Source: Deltaproteobacteria bacterium RIFOXYA12_FULL_61_11 (GTDB lineage: Bacteria > Bdellovibrionota_F > JAHFAK01 > YA12-FULL-61-11). From it: a stretch of 9,242 nucleotides of DNA. The position numbers and the translations under genes were made by a program. The stretch's first letter is position 1. Each line of letters opens with the position of its first letter. The notes under the pieces are model-generated. The model was not told where the DNA came from. It saw nothing but the letters and a program-made list of their open reading frames with translations, and did not search any database. Below are positions 1 to 6,514 of this stretch, piece by piece. Location of the stretch: assembly GCA_001799195.1 (NCBI GenBank), contig MGSU01000154.1, positions 1 to 9,242 of the forward strand. Reading direction: 5' to 3'.

Positions 1-165
1 GCTGAGTATGATCAGGAAAAGGAAGCGCCAGTCCCACCAGCCGTAGAAGAGGAAGGAGAAGGCGATCAGGTAGACATAGGAGCCGCGACGGTTCCGTTTG
101 CACAGCGGCCAGAACAGGAAGAAGCAACCGGCGAAGAGGACGAAAACCAGGGAATTGAACAACAT
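1..165 (-). CDS. MBOAT-family O-acyltransferase, N-terminal fragment (cut by window edge)
   Basis: Reading leftward from an ATG at 165-163 gives 55 open codons to the edge. The protein starts MLFNSLVFVLFAGCFFLFWP, then a short basic loop (KRNRRG), then a second hydrophobic stretch ending LFYGWWDWRF. This pattern, a first membrane helix, a basic turn, then FYGWWD followed by another helix, is the signature N-terminus of the AlgI-like MBOAT family. These multi-pass inner-membrane proteins move acyl (often acetyl) groups to polysaccharides in the periplasm. The family is usually 450-550 residues, so about 90% lies outside the window, including the catalytic His. No strong Shine-Dalgarno is visible before the ATG. 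It follows the glycosyltransferase after 328 bases on the same strand, so it may have its own promoter. Its likely job is O-acylation of the glycan made by this cluster. The family is fairly certain; the substrate is inference. Confidence 0.85.
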   Translation of the reverse strand, partial: MLFNSLVFVLFAGCFFLFWPLCKRNRRGSYVYLIAFSFLFYGWWDWRFLFLIILS

Positions 166-493
166 GGTTCTGGCCAGTCTCGTTCAGGTTCCGGAGGTAG
201 ACTTCCGCACATCGATACTGGACCGCTCAGCACCAGCGCCAGCGGTGGGGTTGGAACGCCGCGACAAGAAACCAGATGTAGTCACGTACGACTTCGCGCT
301 GATCTCGGCACAGCTGGTAGGCAAGGCCTTCCTCCCTCGTGCTAGGATATTCCACGAAGATTCTGGATGGCAAGCGTGTTGCTGCCGAGATACCATTTTT
401 CTTTTGCAGTGCAGCCGACTGTCAGGGGACGTCTCCTTGCGGGGCGACAGGGTTGTTCTACCAAAGAGACGATATGACCCGCTGGATTGAAGA
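166..493. other. Intergenic stretch, no convincing gene; possible relic
   Basis: This 328-base gap lies between the glycosyltransferase stop and the MBOAT start. All six frames hold only short ORFs without ribosome binding sites. The least random-looking is a 42-codon minus-strand frame, GTG at 355 to TGA at 227, reading VEYPSTREEGLAYQLCRDQR and then EVVRDYIWFLVAAF. It has no start signal and I do not recognise it. The composition (30 of 60 bases G+C at 361-420) is close to that of the glycosyltransferase and below that of the right-hand genes. A 6-base inverted repeat (cgtctc 430-435, gagacg 466-471) has a 30-base loop and no T run, so it is not a good terminator. A weak promoter candidate is listed separately. 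Confidence 0.5.
344..373 (-). promoter_or_regulatory. Candidate sigma70-type promoter upstream of the MBOAT gene
   Basis: On the minus strand TTGCCA (373-368, 5 of 6 to TTGACA) is followed after 18 bases by TATCCT (349-344, 4 of 6 to TATAAT). It points toward the MBOAT start and would leave a leader of roughly 170 bases. It is the best match I found in the gap, but such matches arise by chance, so this is only a candidate. Confidence 0.25.
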
Positions 494-1672
494 TCAAGAG
501 GAAAGGCGCGCGCTGGGAGGAGATCGGAGAGGTCGGTTGTGAAGCAAAGAGTGAACGATTTCTTTGATAACCATTTGATCTGCTTCGGCGCAATAGTCCT
601 TTGCAGCAGCGGCAGATCGTTGCTTCATGGCCACTAGCTCTTCATGGGTCAAGACGTTGAGCGCAGTGGCCAGGGATTTCGCTCTGAAGTCATGACTTAT
701 CACCCCGCATTGGTAGCGGGTTACGATCATGGCCATATCCGGTGATGGGCCGATAGCCAAGGCGAGCCTTGCTTGAAGGTATTCGAAAAATTTATTTGAG
801 AGTGAATGAAACAGGTTGAAATTCCTCGGTTCATAGAGGATTAATCCAATGTCATAGGAATTCAGGCGAGACACCACTTGGTGCAATGGCACCGGATCGG
901 GAAAGCCGATCCGCTTGTCAGCTCGTGCATGGACCCGAAGACTCTCGTAATAGTCCTTCATCTCTCTGTCACGTCGCACCAACATGAGGTCGAGAGAGAA
1001 GCGGTCATCGAGATACGGCATCATTGCCAACATGACTTCCAATCCCCGCGAGGGTACGGCAATACCATGGTGGATCATGCGGATTTTCCCTGCTGGGGTC
1101 GGTGAGGGTTGTATATCAATATATGGGGGGGCATTCGTGACAATATGGGATTGAACTCGGTATTCCTTCTGGTATTGGTCAGCAATACCCTGACAGACCG
1201 TTGTCATGGCGTCGCAGCGAGGTATGTAGGTTGCCGCGATGGCTCGGATATATGGTGCATGCCAGAACCGCCAACGGAAACGGTCTTCAAACTGACGCGG
1301 TGAATATTCGTGTGAATCGAACCAGAGTTTCGCCTTACCCTTGACAGCGCAGCAGAAGGGCAAACTGTCGAGATCATTGGCCACGACAAGGTCAAAGGTC
1401 ATAGTCGCGAGGGTATCGCGCAGCTCACGCAGTTCCTTGAATCTCCAATACACTTGTTTATAACGGCGGAGCTTCAAGTTCACGGCCATGGTAGCTTTTC
1501 GCAGGATACATTGGGGTGGCTGTTCGAAGGACAGACCAGGTACGCCTTTGATGGCACTGAGACCGTATCCCACAGTAAAACATTCGTGCTCTTGTATCAA
1601 GTAGTTGAGTTGTTTTAGCACCCTCGGATCGGAGCGGAGCTGGGAGAAGGAGACGATGAGGATCCGGGCCAT
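494..1672 (-). CDS. Glycosyltransferase, GT-B fold, family-4-like
   Basis: A 392-residue cytoplasmic enzyme expected to transfer a sugar from a nucleotide donor to the growing lipid-linked oligosaccharide. The N-terminus (ARILIVSFSQLRSDPRVLKQ) is the beta-strand/loop start seen in many GT4-type enzymes that open with SDPRV. Residues 94-104 (DLVVANDLDSL) and 118-123 (FDSHEY) fit the acceptor-side Rossmann domain. HHGIAVPSRGLE near 201-212 fits the hinge and donor-side glycine loop. SNKFFEYLQARLA (292-304) matches the conserved C-terminal donor-binding segment with its glutamate (E297). The start is well supported: GAGGAG lies 5 bases upstream of the ATG and overlaps the flippase stop codon. 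The flippase stop is only 9 bases before the start codon, so the two are very likely co-transcribed and perhaps translationally coupled. The gene looks less GC-rich than the flanking acyltransferase and permease genes. The sugar and linkage cannot be read from sequence. Confidence 0.88.
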   Translation of the reverse strand: MARILIVSFSQLRSDPRVLKQLNYLIQEHECFTVGYGLSAIKGVPGLSFEQPPQCILRKATMAVNLKLRRYKQVYWRFKELRELRDTLATMTFDLVVANDLDSLPFCCAVKGKAKLWFDSHEYSPRQFEDRFRWRFWHAPYIRAIAATYIPRCDAMTTVCQGIADQYQKEYRVQSHIVTNAPPYIDIQPSPTPAGKIRMIHHGIAVPSRGLEVMLAMMPYLDDRFSLDLMLVRRDREMKDYYESLRVHARADKRIGFPDPVPLHQVVSRLNSYDIGLILYEPRNFNLFHSLSNKFFEYLQARLALAIGPSPDMAMIVTRYQCGVISHDFRAKSLATALNVLTHEELVAMKQRSAAAAKDYCAEADQMVIKEIVHSLLHNRPLRSPPSARLSS

Positions 1673-1677
1673 AGATA

Positions 1678-1683
1678 CTCCTC
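1678..1683 (-). promoter_or_regulatory. Ribosome binding site of the glycosyltransferase
   Basis: GAGGAG on the minus strand, 5 bases before the ATG at 1672. It overlaps the TGA of the upstream flippase (1684-1682), so ribosomes finishing the flippase end on the next gene's binding site. This supports both the start choice and coupling of the two genes. Confidence 0.7.
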
Positions 1684-3037
1684 AAGGTGTGCTCGCGCAG
1701 GCCATGGCCCGGGAGTAGACCAAGTTGACCAAGTACATCGCGGCGCTACCGATGGCGTAGTAGACCATGGCTCCTTGGAAGGTCGGCGCCACGAACCATC
1801 CGAAGTATATACTAGAAACCGAGACGGCGAACAATCCCGTTTGCCACGCTAGGTTGAAGCGCTGACGTTCCAGGACGATGAAGGTCGTGCTAAGCGGGCT
1901 GGCCACGACCTGGACGGCAAAGACAATGCAGAGGATAGTTACGAGTTCACCGGCGGGGCGCCAGACTTCGCCGAAAACCAGGCCGAAAAGAGGTTGAGCC
2001 ACAAGGGCTAGAGGCAAGAACACGAGTGGTGAAATGAGGAGCAGGAGGCGCAAGACCCGGCGATAGATAGTCCCCAGGTTTCCGGTGGCCGCGTAATCGG
2101 CGCTGGCTTTTTGGCGAAACACCTCGCTGATCGAGTTGGTCAGCACGGACACTGGCAGCGTGATGGCGCGTTGGGCTAGGGCGTAGAAACCCGCGCTCGA
2201 CAGGCCGAACAGGTGGCCGATGAGGATATTTGGCAGTTGTCCCGCGGCGACATTCATGAAGGAACCGGGGATCATGTAGAGGGGGAAGTTCTTGTACCGC
2301 TTAGCCGCGGTCAGGAGCGCGGACCACCCTCCTCCTTCCGGGACCGGTAGTTCGGACGGGGGCAGTGGAGACCGGAGCAGAGCGATGGTGAGCACCCCCA
2401 GGCTGAGCGTCAAGCCGCACAGATAGCCCCCGAGGAGTCCGACCGCACCGGCGGAGATACAACCCAACAGGATTTTTACACCGGCAGTGGAGATGGCCTG
2501 GAGGATTCTGCTCCAGGCCATGAAGTGGTAGCGCAGCCGTCGGTTGGCCCACGCGCTGAGCGCTTGGTTCCAGCCCAGCATGCAGATGGTCGGCGGTATC
2601 CACCACACCCACGGGGTGCTCGCGGGTACGCCGAGCAAGCCGACCACCCAAGGGGTGAAGATCGTGCAGAGCAGGGCGGCGAGGAGACCGACCAGGAGCG
2701 GAACGATCAGGCTGAGGATCAGGACGGTTCGCCCCTCGCGATGTTCCTTGGGCAGGAGGATGGCCATTTCGTAACGCCCGTTGGCCACGGTGCCGACAAT
2801 GGTGGTGACGGCGCCGAAGATGGCGAAGATCCCGAAATCCCGGGGCGTGTACTGCCGGGTAAGGATCGGAGCAGTGAGCAAGGGGATGGCCTGGGCAATC
2901 ATGGTTCCGGACATCAGGGTCACGGTATGACGGAAAAAGGCGCTCTGCTTGAGCTCAGTCAGGGCGGTGATGCCAAGGAGCTTCAGGAGGAGCGTGCGCG
3001 CACCACCTCGGCCCTTCATCCAGGTCGGCTTACGCAC
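1682..3037 (-). CDS. Polysaccharide (O-unit) flippase, PST/Wzx-like, MVF/MATE superfamily
   Basis: A polytopic inner-membrane protein expected to flip undecaprenyl-linked oligosaccharide to the periplasm. Just after the N-terminus it has the family's first helix (TLMSGTMIAQAIPLLTAPIL), then TRQYTPRDFGIFAIFGA and GRYEMAILLP, a trio typical of the oligosaccharide-flippase/lipopolysaccharide biosynthesis protein family. About a dozen hydrophobic segments follow, and length is normal. The start is uncertain. The longest frame begins at a TTG (3055). A GTG at 3037 has GAGG seven bases upstream and is used here (451 residues). An ATG at 3019 lacks a visible binding site but would also keep all helices. 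About 180 bases separate it from the acyltransferase, longer than elsewhere in this operon. An oligosaccharide flippase placed between sugar-modifying enzymes and a glycosyltransferase suggests a Wzx/Wzy-type export route, but no polymerase is in view. Confidence 0.88.
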   Translation of the reverse strand: MRKPTWMKGRGGARTLLLKLLGITALTELKQSAFFRHTVTLMSGTMIAQAIPLLTAPILTRQYTPRDFGIFAIFGAVTTIVGTVANGRYEMAILLPKEHREGRTVLILSLIVPLLVGLLAALLCTIFTPWVVGLLGVPASTPWVWWIPPTICMLGWNQALSAWANRRLRYHFMAWSRILQAISTAGVKILLGCISAGAVGLLGGYLCGLTLSLGVLTIALLRSPLPPSELPVPEGGGWSALLTAAKRYKNFPLYMIPGSFMNVAAGQLPNILIGHLFGLSSAGFYALAQRAITLPVSVLTNSISEVFRQKASADYAATGNLGTIYRRVLRLLLLISPLVFLPLALVAQPLFGLVFGEVWRPAGELVTILCIVFAVQVVASPLSTTFIVLERQRFNLAWQTGLFAVSVSSIYFGWFVAPTFQGAMVYYAIGSAAMYLVNLVYSRAMACASTP

Positions 3038-3208
3038 TGAACGGCCTCTGGACAAGTGGGGCTGGCAGGCTGCTTAGGCCGGGCGCGCGATGACCGAGGA
3101 CGATGATCGGGGCGAGTATCGCTCTCTGTCGGGGGGGAGCCACGCCACGTTGCGTGTTGTGGGCGACTTTTCCGAGGTCGGAACGAGTTTCCATGTGCGG
3201 TGCCGAGG

Positions 3209-3229
3209 TTGCCGGTCAAGCGCCGGCAA
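3209..3229 (-). repeat. Stem-loop spanning the stop codon of the LpxA-like gene
   Basis: On the minus strand TTGCCGG (3229-3223) and CCGGCAA (3215-3209) form a perfect 7-base stem. The 7-base loop, CGCTTGA, contains the TGA stop of the acyltransferase. No T tract follows, so it is not a classic intrinsic terminator. It could stabilise the upstream mRNA or reduce read-through into the flippase. Position and pairing are visible; function is inference. Confidence 0.4.
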
Positions 3230-3986
3230 AGGTCTTGAGGTAACCCTCGTGCGAGGACAGGAAGGTGGCGATGGTGCGCACGATCGGGTTGTCCGAGGCG
3301 GTCTTGCCTCCGTCCTCGAGAATGGCCCGGTAGTTCCGGTCGACCTCGGCGATGGCCGCTGGGTCGAGGCCGCGACGTTCGGCGCCGACGCGGTTGAACT
3401 TGAGGATGCGGGCCGGGACACCGGTGACCACGGCGAAGGGGGGGATGAGCCGAGTGTTGGCGGCCAGCATGCCGATCATGGCAGACTCTCCGATATCCAG
3501 CCACTGATGGGTCATGGAGCCCAGCCCGATATAGGCGTATGCCCCGACGATCACGCCGCCGGCGAGCAGCGAGTGCGCCATGGTGACATTGTTCGCCACC
3601 TGGCAATCGTGGGCGATGTGCGAGCGGGCCATGTAGTAGCCGTGATCTCCGACCGTGGTGCAGGAGCGCCGCACCGGTGAATTGATGGTCACGAACTCGC
3701 GGAAGAGGTTGTCGCTGCCGATGGTGATGACCCCGTCTTCGCGCAAGATATCGCCTTTGGTACCCATCTCGCCCTGACCGCCGACTGCGCATTGGCCCAG
3801 GAAGTGATTGTTGTCGCCGATGCGCACCGTGTTGCTGAAGTAGCCGCCCGGGCCGAGACGGTTGTTCTCGCCGATGCTGATGTTGCCCTGGAGCACGACC
3901 AGGGGACCGATTACCGTGCCGGCGGCGATGGAAATATCACCTTCGAGGACGGCGGTGCGGTGAATGGTCGCGGTGGGATGGATCAT
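3216..3986 (-). CDS. LpxA-like left-handed beta-helix acyltransferase (nucleotide-sugar N- or O-acyltransferase)
   Basis: A 256-residue hexapeptide-repeat enzyme with LpxA architecture. It opens MIHPTATIHRTAVLEG, continues through imperfect hexad repeats (IGPLVVLQG, IGENNRLG, VRIGDNN) and ends in an alpha-helical tail from about residue 200. Aligned by eye to E. coli LpxA, the catalytic histidine is kept (H126 in HIAHDC), as are H123, H160-Q161 and the UDP-binding N198, R204 and R205. It differs at several pocket positions: G144 replaces His, V200 replaces Glu, the 70-78 loop (GQGEMGTKG) lacks the usual Asp, and M173 sits where E. coli has the ruler Gly173. Length fits LpxA (about 260). The start is secure: AGGAGGT lies 6-7 bases before the ATG. 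Its neighbours, an oxidoreductase 17 bases upstream and an aminotransferase, suggest it acylates a 3-amino sugar nucleotide. It could be the lipid A enzyme itself or a polysaccharide-specific paralogue; the cluster favours the latter. Confidence 0.85.
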   Translation of the reverse strand: MIHPTATIHRTAVLEGDISIAAGTVIGPLVVLQGNISIGENNRLGPGGYFSNTVRIGDNNHFLGQCAVGGQGEMGTKGDILREDGVITIGSDNLFREFVTINSPVRRSCTTVGDHGYYMARSHIAHDCQVANNVTMAHSLLAGGVIVGAYAYIGLGSMTHQWLDIGESAMIGMLAANTRLIPPFAVVTGVPARILKFNRVGAERRGLDPAAIAEVDRNYRAILEDGGKTASDNPIVRTIATFLSSHEGYLKTFAGA

Positions 3987-3992
3987 GCTTGG

Positions 3993-3999
3993 ACCTCCT
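3993..3999 (-). promoter_or_regulatory. Strong ribosome binding site of the LpxA-like gene
   Basis: AGGAGGT on the minus strand, about 6 bases before the ATG at 3986 and lying between that ATG and the oxidoreductase stop (4006-4004). It is the best Shine-Dalgarno in the window and fixes this start. Confidence 0.75.
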
Positions 4000-4003
4000 C
4001 AGG

Positions 4004-5059
4004 TCAGGCCGGGTATGCGGTGCGTCCATCGGCGTTCCTCGCCGTCCGGTAGAGCTGCTCGATGAGCGCCACGGATTTGCGGCCCTCGATTCCGCTGACC
4101 CCGATGGTGCTGTGGCCGTCGAGCACGTCGAGGATGTTTTTGTAAACCAGGTCGTGGTTGGACATCGAGCCCTGGTAATGGCCGTAATCGTTGGCCGGGG
4201 CCGATTCCTTGATCCCGACGATGCAGTAGTCCTCGAACTGCTGGTACTCGAGTACGTTGAGGTATTGACCGCCGATCTTGACCGTTCCCTTGTCTCCAAA
4301 CAGGGTCAGCGAGCCCTCCATGTTCTTGGCGAAGCTGTTGACCGTGTAGTTGATGGTGCCCAGGGCGCCGTTGAGGAAGCGCAGGATGACCACCCCGCTG
4401 TCCTCGAAGTCGATCAAGTCGCGGTGCAGGAAGTTGGCGCCGTAGTATTGGAAGGTCTCTACCTCTCCGACCATCCACAAGAGCAGGTCGATGAAGTGAC
4501 TGAATTGGGTGTACAAGGTCCCGCCGTCAAGTTCGGCACCGCCCTTCCAGTCCGATTCCTTGTAATATTCGGCGTTGCGGTTCCAGAAGCAGTTGAGCTG
4601 CACGTTGGTGATGCGGCCGAGCTTGCCCATGGCCAGGGCGTTCTTGACCGCGACCACGGGGGGGTTGAGTCGGTTCTGCTTGACCACGAAGAGGTGCCGA
4701 CCGGTGTGCAGAGAGGCATCGATCATGCGGTCACAGTCGCTGGTGCTGATAGCCATGGGCTTCTCGCACAACACATGATGTCCAGCTTCGAGCGCGGCGA
4801 TGCTGTGCTCGGCATGCAGACCGTTGGGCGTGCAGACCGAGACGACCTCGACCTCTTGTTCTGCCGCGAGCATGGTCGTCAGATCGGAATACGTTCTGCA
4901 ACCGTACGTTGCACCGAAGGCATCTGCCCGTTCGGCTCGGATATCGCAGACCGCGACGAGCTTGCCCATCGTGGAGATGTGCTTGGCATGCCGCTGAGCA
5001 ATCCGACCACAACCGATAATAGCGAAGGTATGAGGGGTCATCAGTGTCTTCAACTCCAT
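4004..5059 (-). CDS. Gfo/Idh/MocA-family NAD(P)-dependent oxidoreductase (putative nucleotide-sugar 3-dehydrogenase)
   Basis: A 351-residue cytoplasmic enzyme. The N-terminal Rossmann fold has FAIIGCGRIAQRH at 12-24 (glycine-rich NAD(P) loop), VCTPNGLH at 75-82 and the family hallmark EKP at 99-101, whose Lys is catalytic in relatives. The C-terminal substrate domain carries GGTLYTQFSHFIDLL (179-193), placing H188 as the likely catalytic His. The Asp usually four residues before that His is Thr here, a variation also seen among sugar-nucleotide dehydrogenases of polysaccharide clusters. With the aminotransferase upstream and acyltransferase downstream, the best guess is oxidation of C3 of a UDP-N-acetylhexosamine to a 3-keto sugar, as in GnnA or WlbA/WbpB. 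The start at 5059 has only a weak AGGG seven bases before it; an ATG six codons on (5041) is an alternative. Substrate is inference; family is clear. Confidence 0.88.
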   Translation of the reverse strand: MELKTLMTPHTFAIIGCGRIAQRHAKHISTMGKLVAVCDIRAERADAFGATYGCRTYSDLTTMLAAEQEVEVVSVCTPNGLHAEHSIAALEAGHHVLCEKPMAISTSDCDRMIDASLHTGRHLFVVKQNRLNPPVVAVKNALAMGKLGRITNVQLNCFWNRNAEYYKESDWKGGAELDGGTLYTQFSHFIDLLLWMVGEVETFQYYGANFLHRDLIDFEDSGVVILRFLNGALGTINYTVNSFAKNMEGSLTLFGDKGTVKIGGQYLNVLEYQQFEDYCIVGIKESAPANDYGHYQGSMSNHDLVYKNILDVLDGHSTIGVSGIEGRKSVALIEQLYRTARNADGRTAYPA

Positions 5060-5114
5060 GCGATAGACCCTACCTAGACGAATCTCACCTCCTGATCAAG
5101 GAAAAACCGAGCAT

Positions 5115-6230
5115 TCATGCACCAGCCAGCGCTGCTGTGAGAGCATCGACGACATACGCGATCTCGGCGTCCTCGAGTTCGGGGAAAAGGGGAAGACTGA
5201 GGATATGTTTCGAGGTTGCTTCAGCGACCGGGAAATCGCCCTCCCGGTATCCCAGGTGTTGAAAAGCAGGTTGTAGGTGCAAGGGAATGGGATAATGGAT
5301 ACCGCAACCAATACCCTTTGCCGTGAGCTGTTCTAGAATCACATCCCTCTTTTCGACCTCTACCACCAAGAGGTGATAGACGTGCAGGGCATTCGGGCGT
5401 TCGAGCGGCAGGGTCAGGTCTGGCACCGACCCGAGTAGTCGACGGTACAAAGAGACGCGTTCCCGTCGGCGCTCGGTCCAAGCAGGAAGATGCCGCAGTT
5501 TAGCCAGGAGAATACTGGCCTGAAGGCCATCGAGGCGGAAGTTGAAACCCGAAAGTTCGTGTTCGTACTTCTTTCCCTTGGCCCTACCGTGATCGCGCAC
5601 CATGGCGGCTTTCCCTGCCAACCCCGCGTCATCAGAGACCAGGGCTCCCGCATCTCCGTACGCACCGAGGTTCTTCCCGGGGTAGAAGCTGAAACAACCT
5701 GCCTTACCGATGGTTCCGACTCTCCGTCCATCGATCGTCGCTCCGTGTGCTTGAGCACAGTCCTCGATGACGGTAAGCCCATAGCGCTCCGCCACAGCCA
5801 TGAGGGAAGGCATATCGACCGGCTGACCGTACAGGTGTACCGGGAGCAGTGCTTTCGTGGCCGGAGTGATCGCGGCCTCCAGCAAGGAAGGATCCATGGT
5901 GTGATACCCTGGTTCACAATCCACGAATCGCACCATGGCTCCGCATAGTTCGATCGCTTCCGCGGTGGCGATGAAGGTGTTCGGGACGGTCAACACCTCG
6001 TCGCCAGGACCTATTCCGCTGGCCCGCAGCGCAAGATAGAGGGCATCAGTACCATTGCCCGTCCCAACGGCGTGAGCGGCTCCACAGTACGAAGCCCACT
6101 CTTCTTCGAACCGGGTGACAAAAGGCCCACCTATGAAAGCAGTAGCCTGCAAGACGTCCCGAATGGCTTTGTCCAATTCGGGAGCATGGGCTAGGTACTG
6201 ACGTTCGAGATCGACCAAAGGAATATGCAC
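5115..6230 (-). CDS. DegT/DnrJ/EryC1/StrS-family PLP-dependent sugar aminotransferase
   Basis: A 371-residue aminotransferase expected to put an amino group on a keto sugar nucleotide, using glutamate and pyridoxal phosphate. It opens with the family start VHIPLVDLERQY. It then has GTGNGTDAL (56-64, cofactor phosphate region), IEDCAQAHGA (155-164, ring-binding Asp and stacking region) and SFYPGKNLGAYGDAGA (181-196), where K186 is the Schiff-base lysine. The start is a GTG at 6230 with AAGGAG seven bases upstream. The frame stays open 57 codons further to 6401, but that extension is low-complexity, resembles no family member and would run into the divergent upstream region. It is probably the first gene of the minus-strand operon, 55 bases before the oxidoreductase. 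Together they resemble GnnB/GnnA, which make UDP-GlcNAc3N, or WlbC/WlbA-type pairs. The regiochemistry (C3 rather than C4) is inferred from the oxidoreductase partner. Confidence 0.9.
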   Translation of the reverse strand: MHIPLVDLERQYLAHAPELDKAIRDVLQATAFIGGPFVTRFEEEWASYCGAAHAVGTGNGTDALYLALRASGIGPGDEVLTVPNTFIATAEAIELCGAMVRFVDCEPGYHTMDPSLLEAAITPATKALLPVHLYGQPVDMPSLMAVAERYGLTVIEDCAQAHGATIDGRRVGTIGKAGCFSFYPGKNLGAYGDAGALVSDDAGLAGKAAMVRDHGRAKGKKYEHELSGFNFRLDGLQASILLAKLRHLPAWTERRRERVSLYRRLLGSVPDLTLPLERPNALHVYHLLVVEVEKRDVILEQLTAKGIGCGIHYPIPLHLQPAFQHLGYREGDFPVAEATSKHILSLPLFPELEDAEIAYVVDALTAALAGA

Positions 6231-6237
6231 GATAGGT

Positions 6238-6243
6238 CTCCTT
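6238..6243 (-). promoter_or_regulatory. Ribosome binding site deciding the GTG start of the aminotransferase
   Basis: AAGGAG on the minus strand, seven bases before the GTG at 6230. No binding site of this quality precedes the upstream ATG of the longer frame. This agrees with where homology to the DegT family begins. Confidence 0.7.
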
Positions 6244-6282
6244 CTGCAAGCTGGCAGGTGGATCGGATAAACCCCCGAACTT

Positions 6283-6311
6283 CCCATAGTGAGAACCGCT
6301 AGAGATGTAAA
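6283..6311 (-). promoter_or_regulatory. Weak candidate promoter for the minus-strand operon
   Basis: TTTACA (6311-6306, 5 of 6 to the -35 consensus), then 17 bases, then TATGGG (6288-6283, only 3 of 6 to the -10). It points to the aminotransferase GTG about 50 bases downstream. The -10 is poor, so it may need an activator or be spurious. Confidence 0.25.
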
Positions 6312-6451
6312 GCCCTTTTCCCTGGGGATAGGGCAACGACCAGGTGGATGTGAGGCTCCAGTTCCCTGAGTGGGGTGAAGCCAGATGGGGGACCATGGCA
6401 ACGATCAACCCTCATCGAAACCACTACTGTTACCTCTTGTTATTGCAGGAC

Positions 6452-6480
6452 TTGCGCTGGCGAGTGGCTTCTTGTACACT
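6452..6480 (+). promoter_or_regulatory. Weak candidate promoter for the deacetylase
   Basis: TTGCGC (6452-6457), 17 bases, TACACT (6475-6480, 4 of 6 to TATAAT). The position fits a leader of about 30 bases to the ATG at 6515. The -35 match is only 3 of 6, so this is tentative. Confidence 0.2.
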
Positions 6481-6514
6481 CGCTGGTGAATCTCTTGGAG
6501 CCCTCTTAAAAAGA

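Larger units (their letters stand above)
6231..6514. other. Divergent intergenic region between the two gene blocks
   Basis: 284 bases separate the two outward-facing operons. Both neighbouring frames stay open across much of it, but neither extension looks like protein of its family. It contains the two weak promoter candidates listed here and a 9-base direct repeat CAGGTGGAT at 6255-6263 and 6341-6349, which could be a regulator site or chance. No RNA gene or terminator is visible. Confidence 0.5.

Noticed and set aside
430-471. Inverted repeat cgtctc/gagacg after the glycosyltransferase as a terminator
   Set aside because: Six-base arms with a 30-base loop and no T run; likely chance.
98-490. 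130-codon plus-strand ORF
   Set aside because: It runs antisense over the MBOAT N-terminus, has no ribosome binding site and its composition is not protein-like.
3016-3792. 258-codon minus-strand ORF rich in Arg
   Set aside because: Out-of-frame shadow of the LpxA-like gene; Arg/His/Pro-rich with no family pattern.
3989-5077. 362-codon plus-strand ORF
   Set aside because: It mirrors the oxidoreductase gene on the opposite strand. The minus-strand frame has clear Rossmann and EKP motifs; this one has Val/Asp/Gln-rich shadow composition.
6231-6401. Upstream extension of the aminotransferase to an ATG at 6401
   Set aside because: The extension lacks family similarity, and a GTG at 6230 has AAGGAG at ideal spacing exactly where the DegT family begins.
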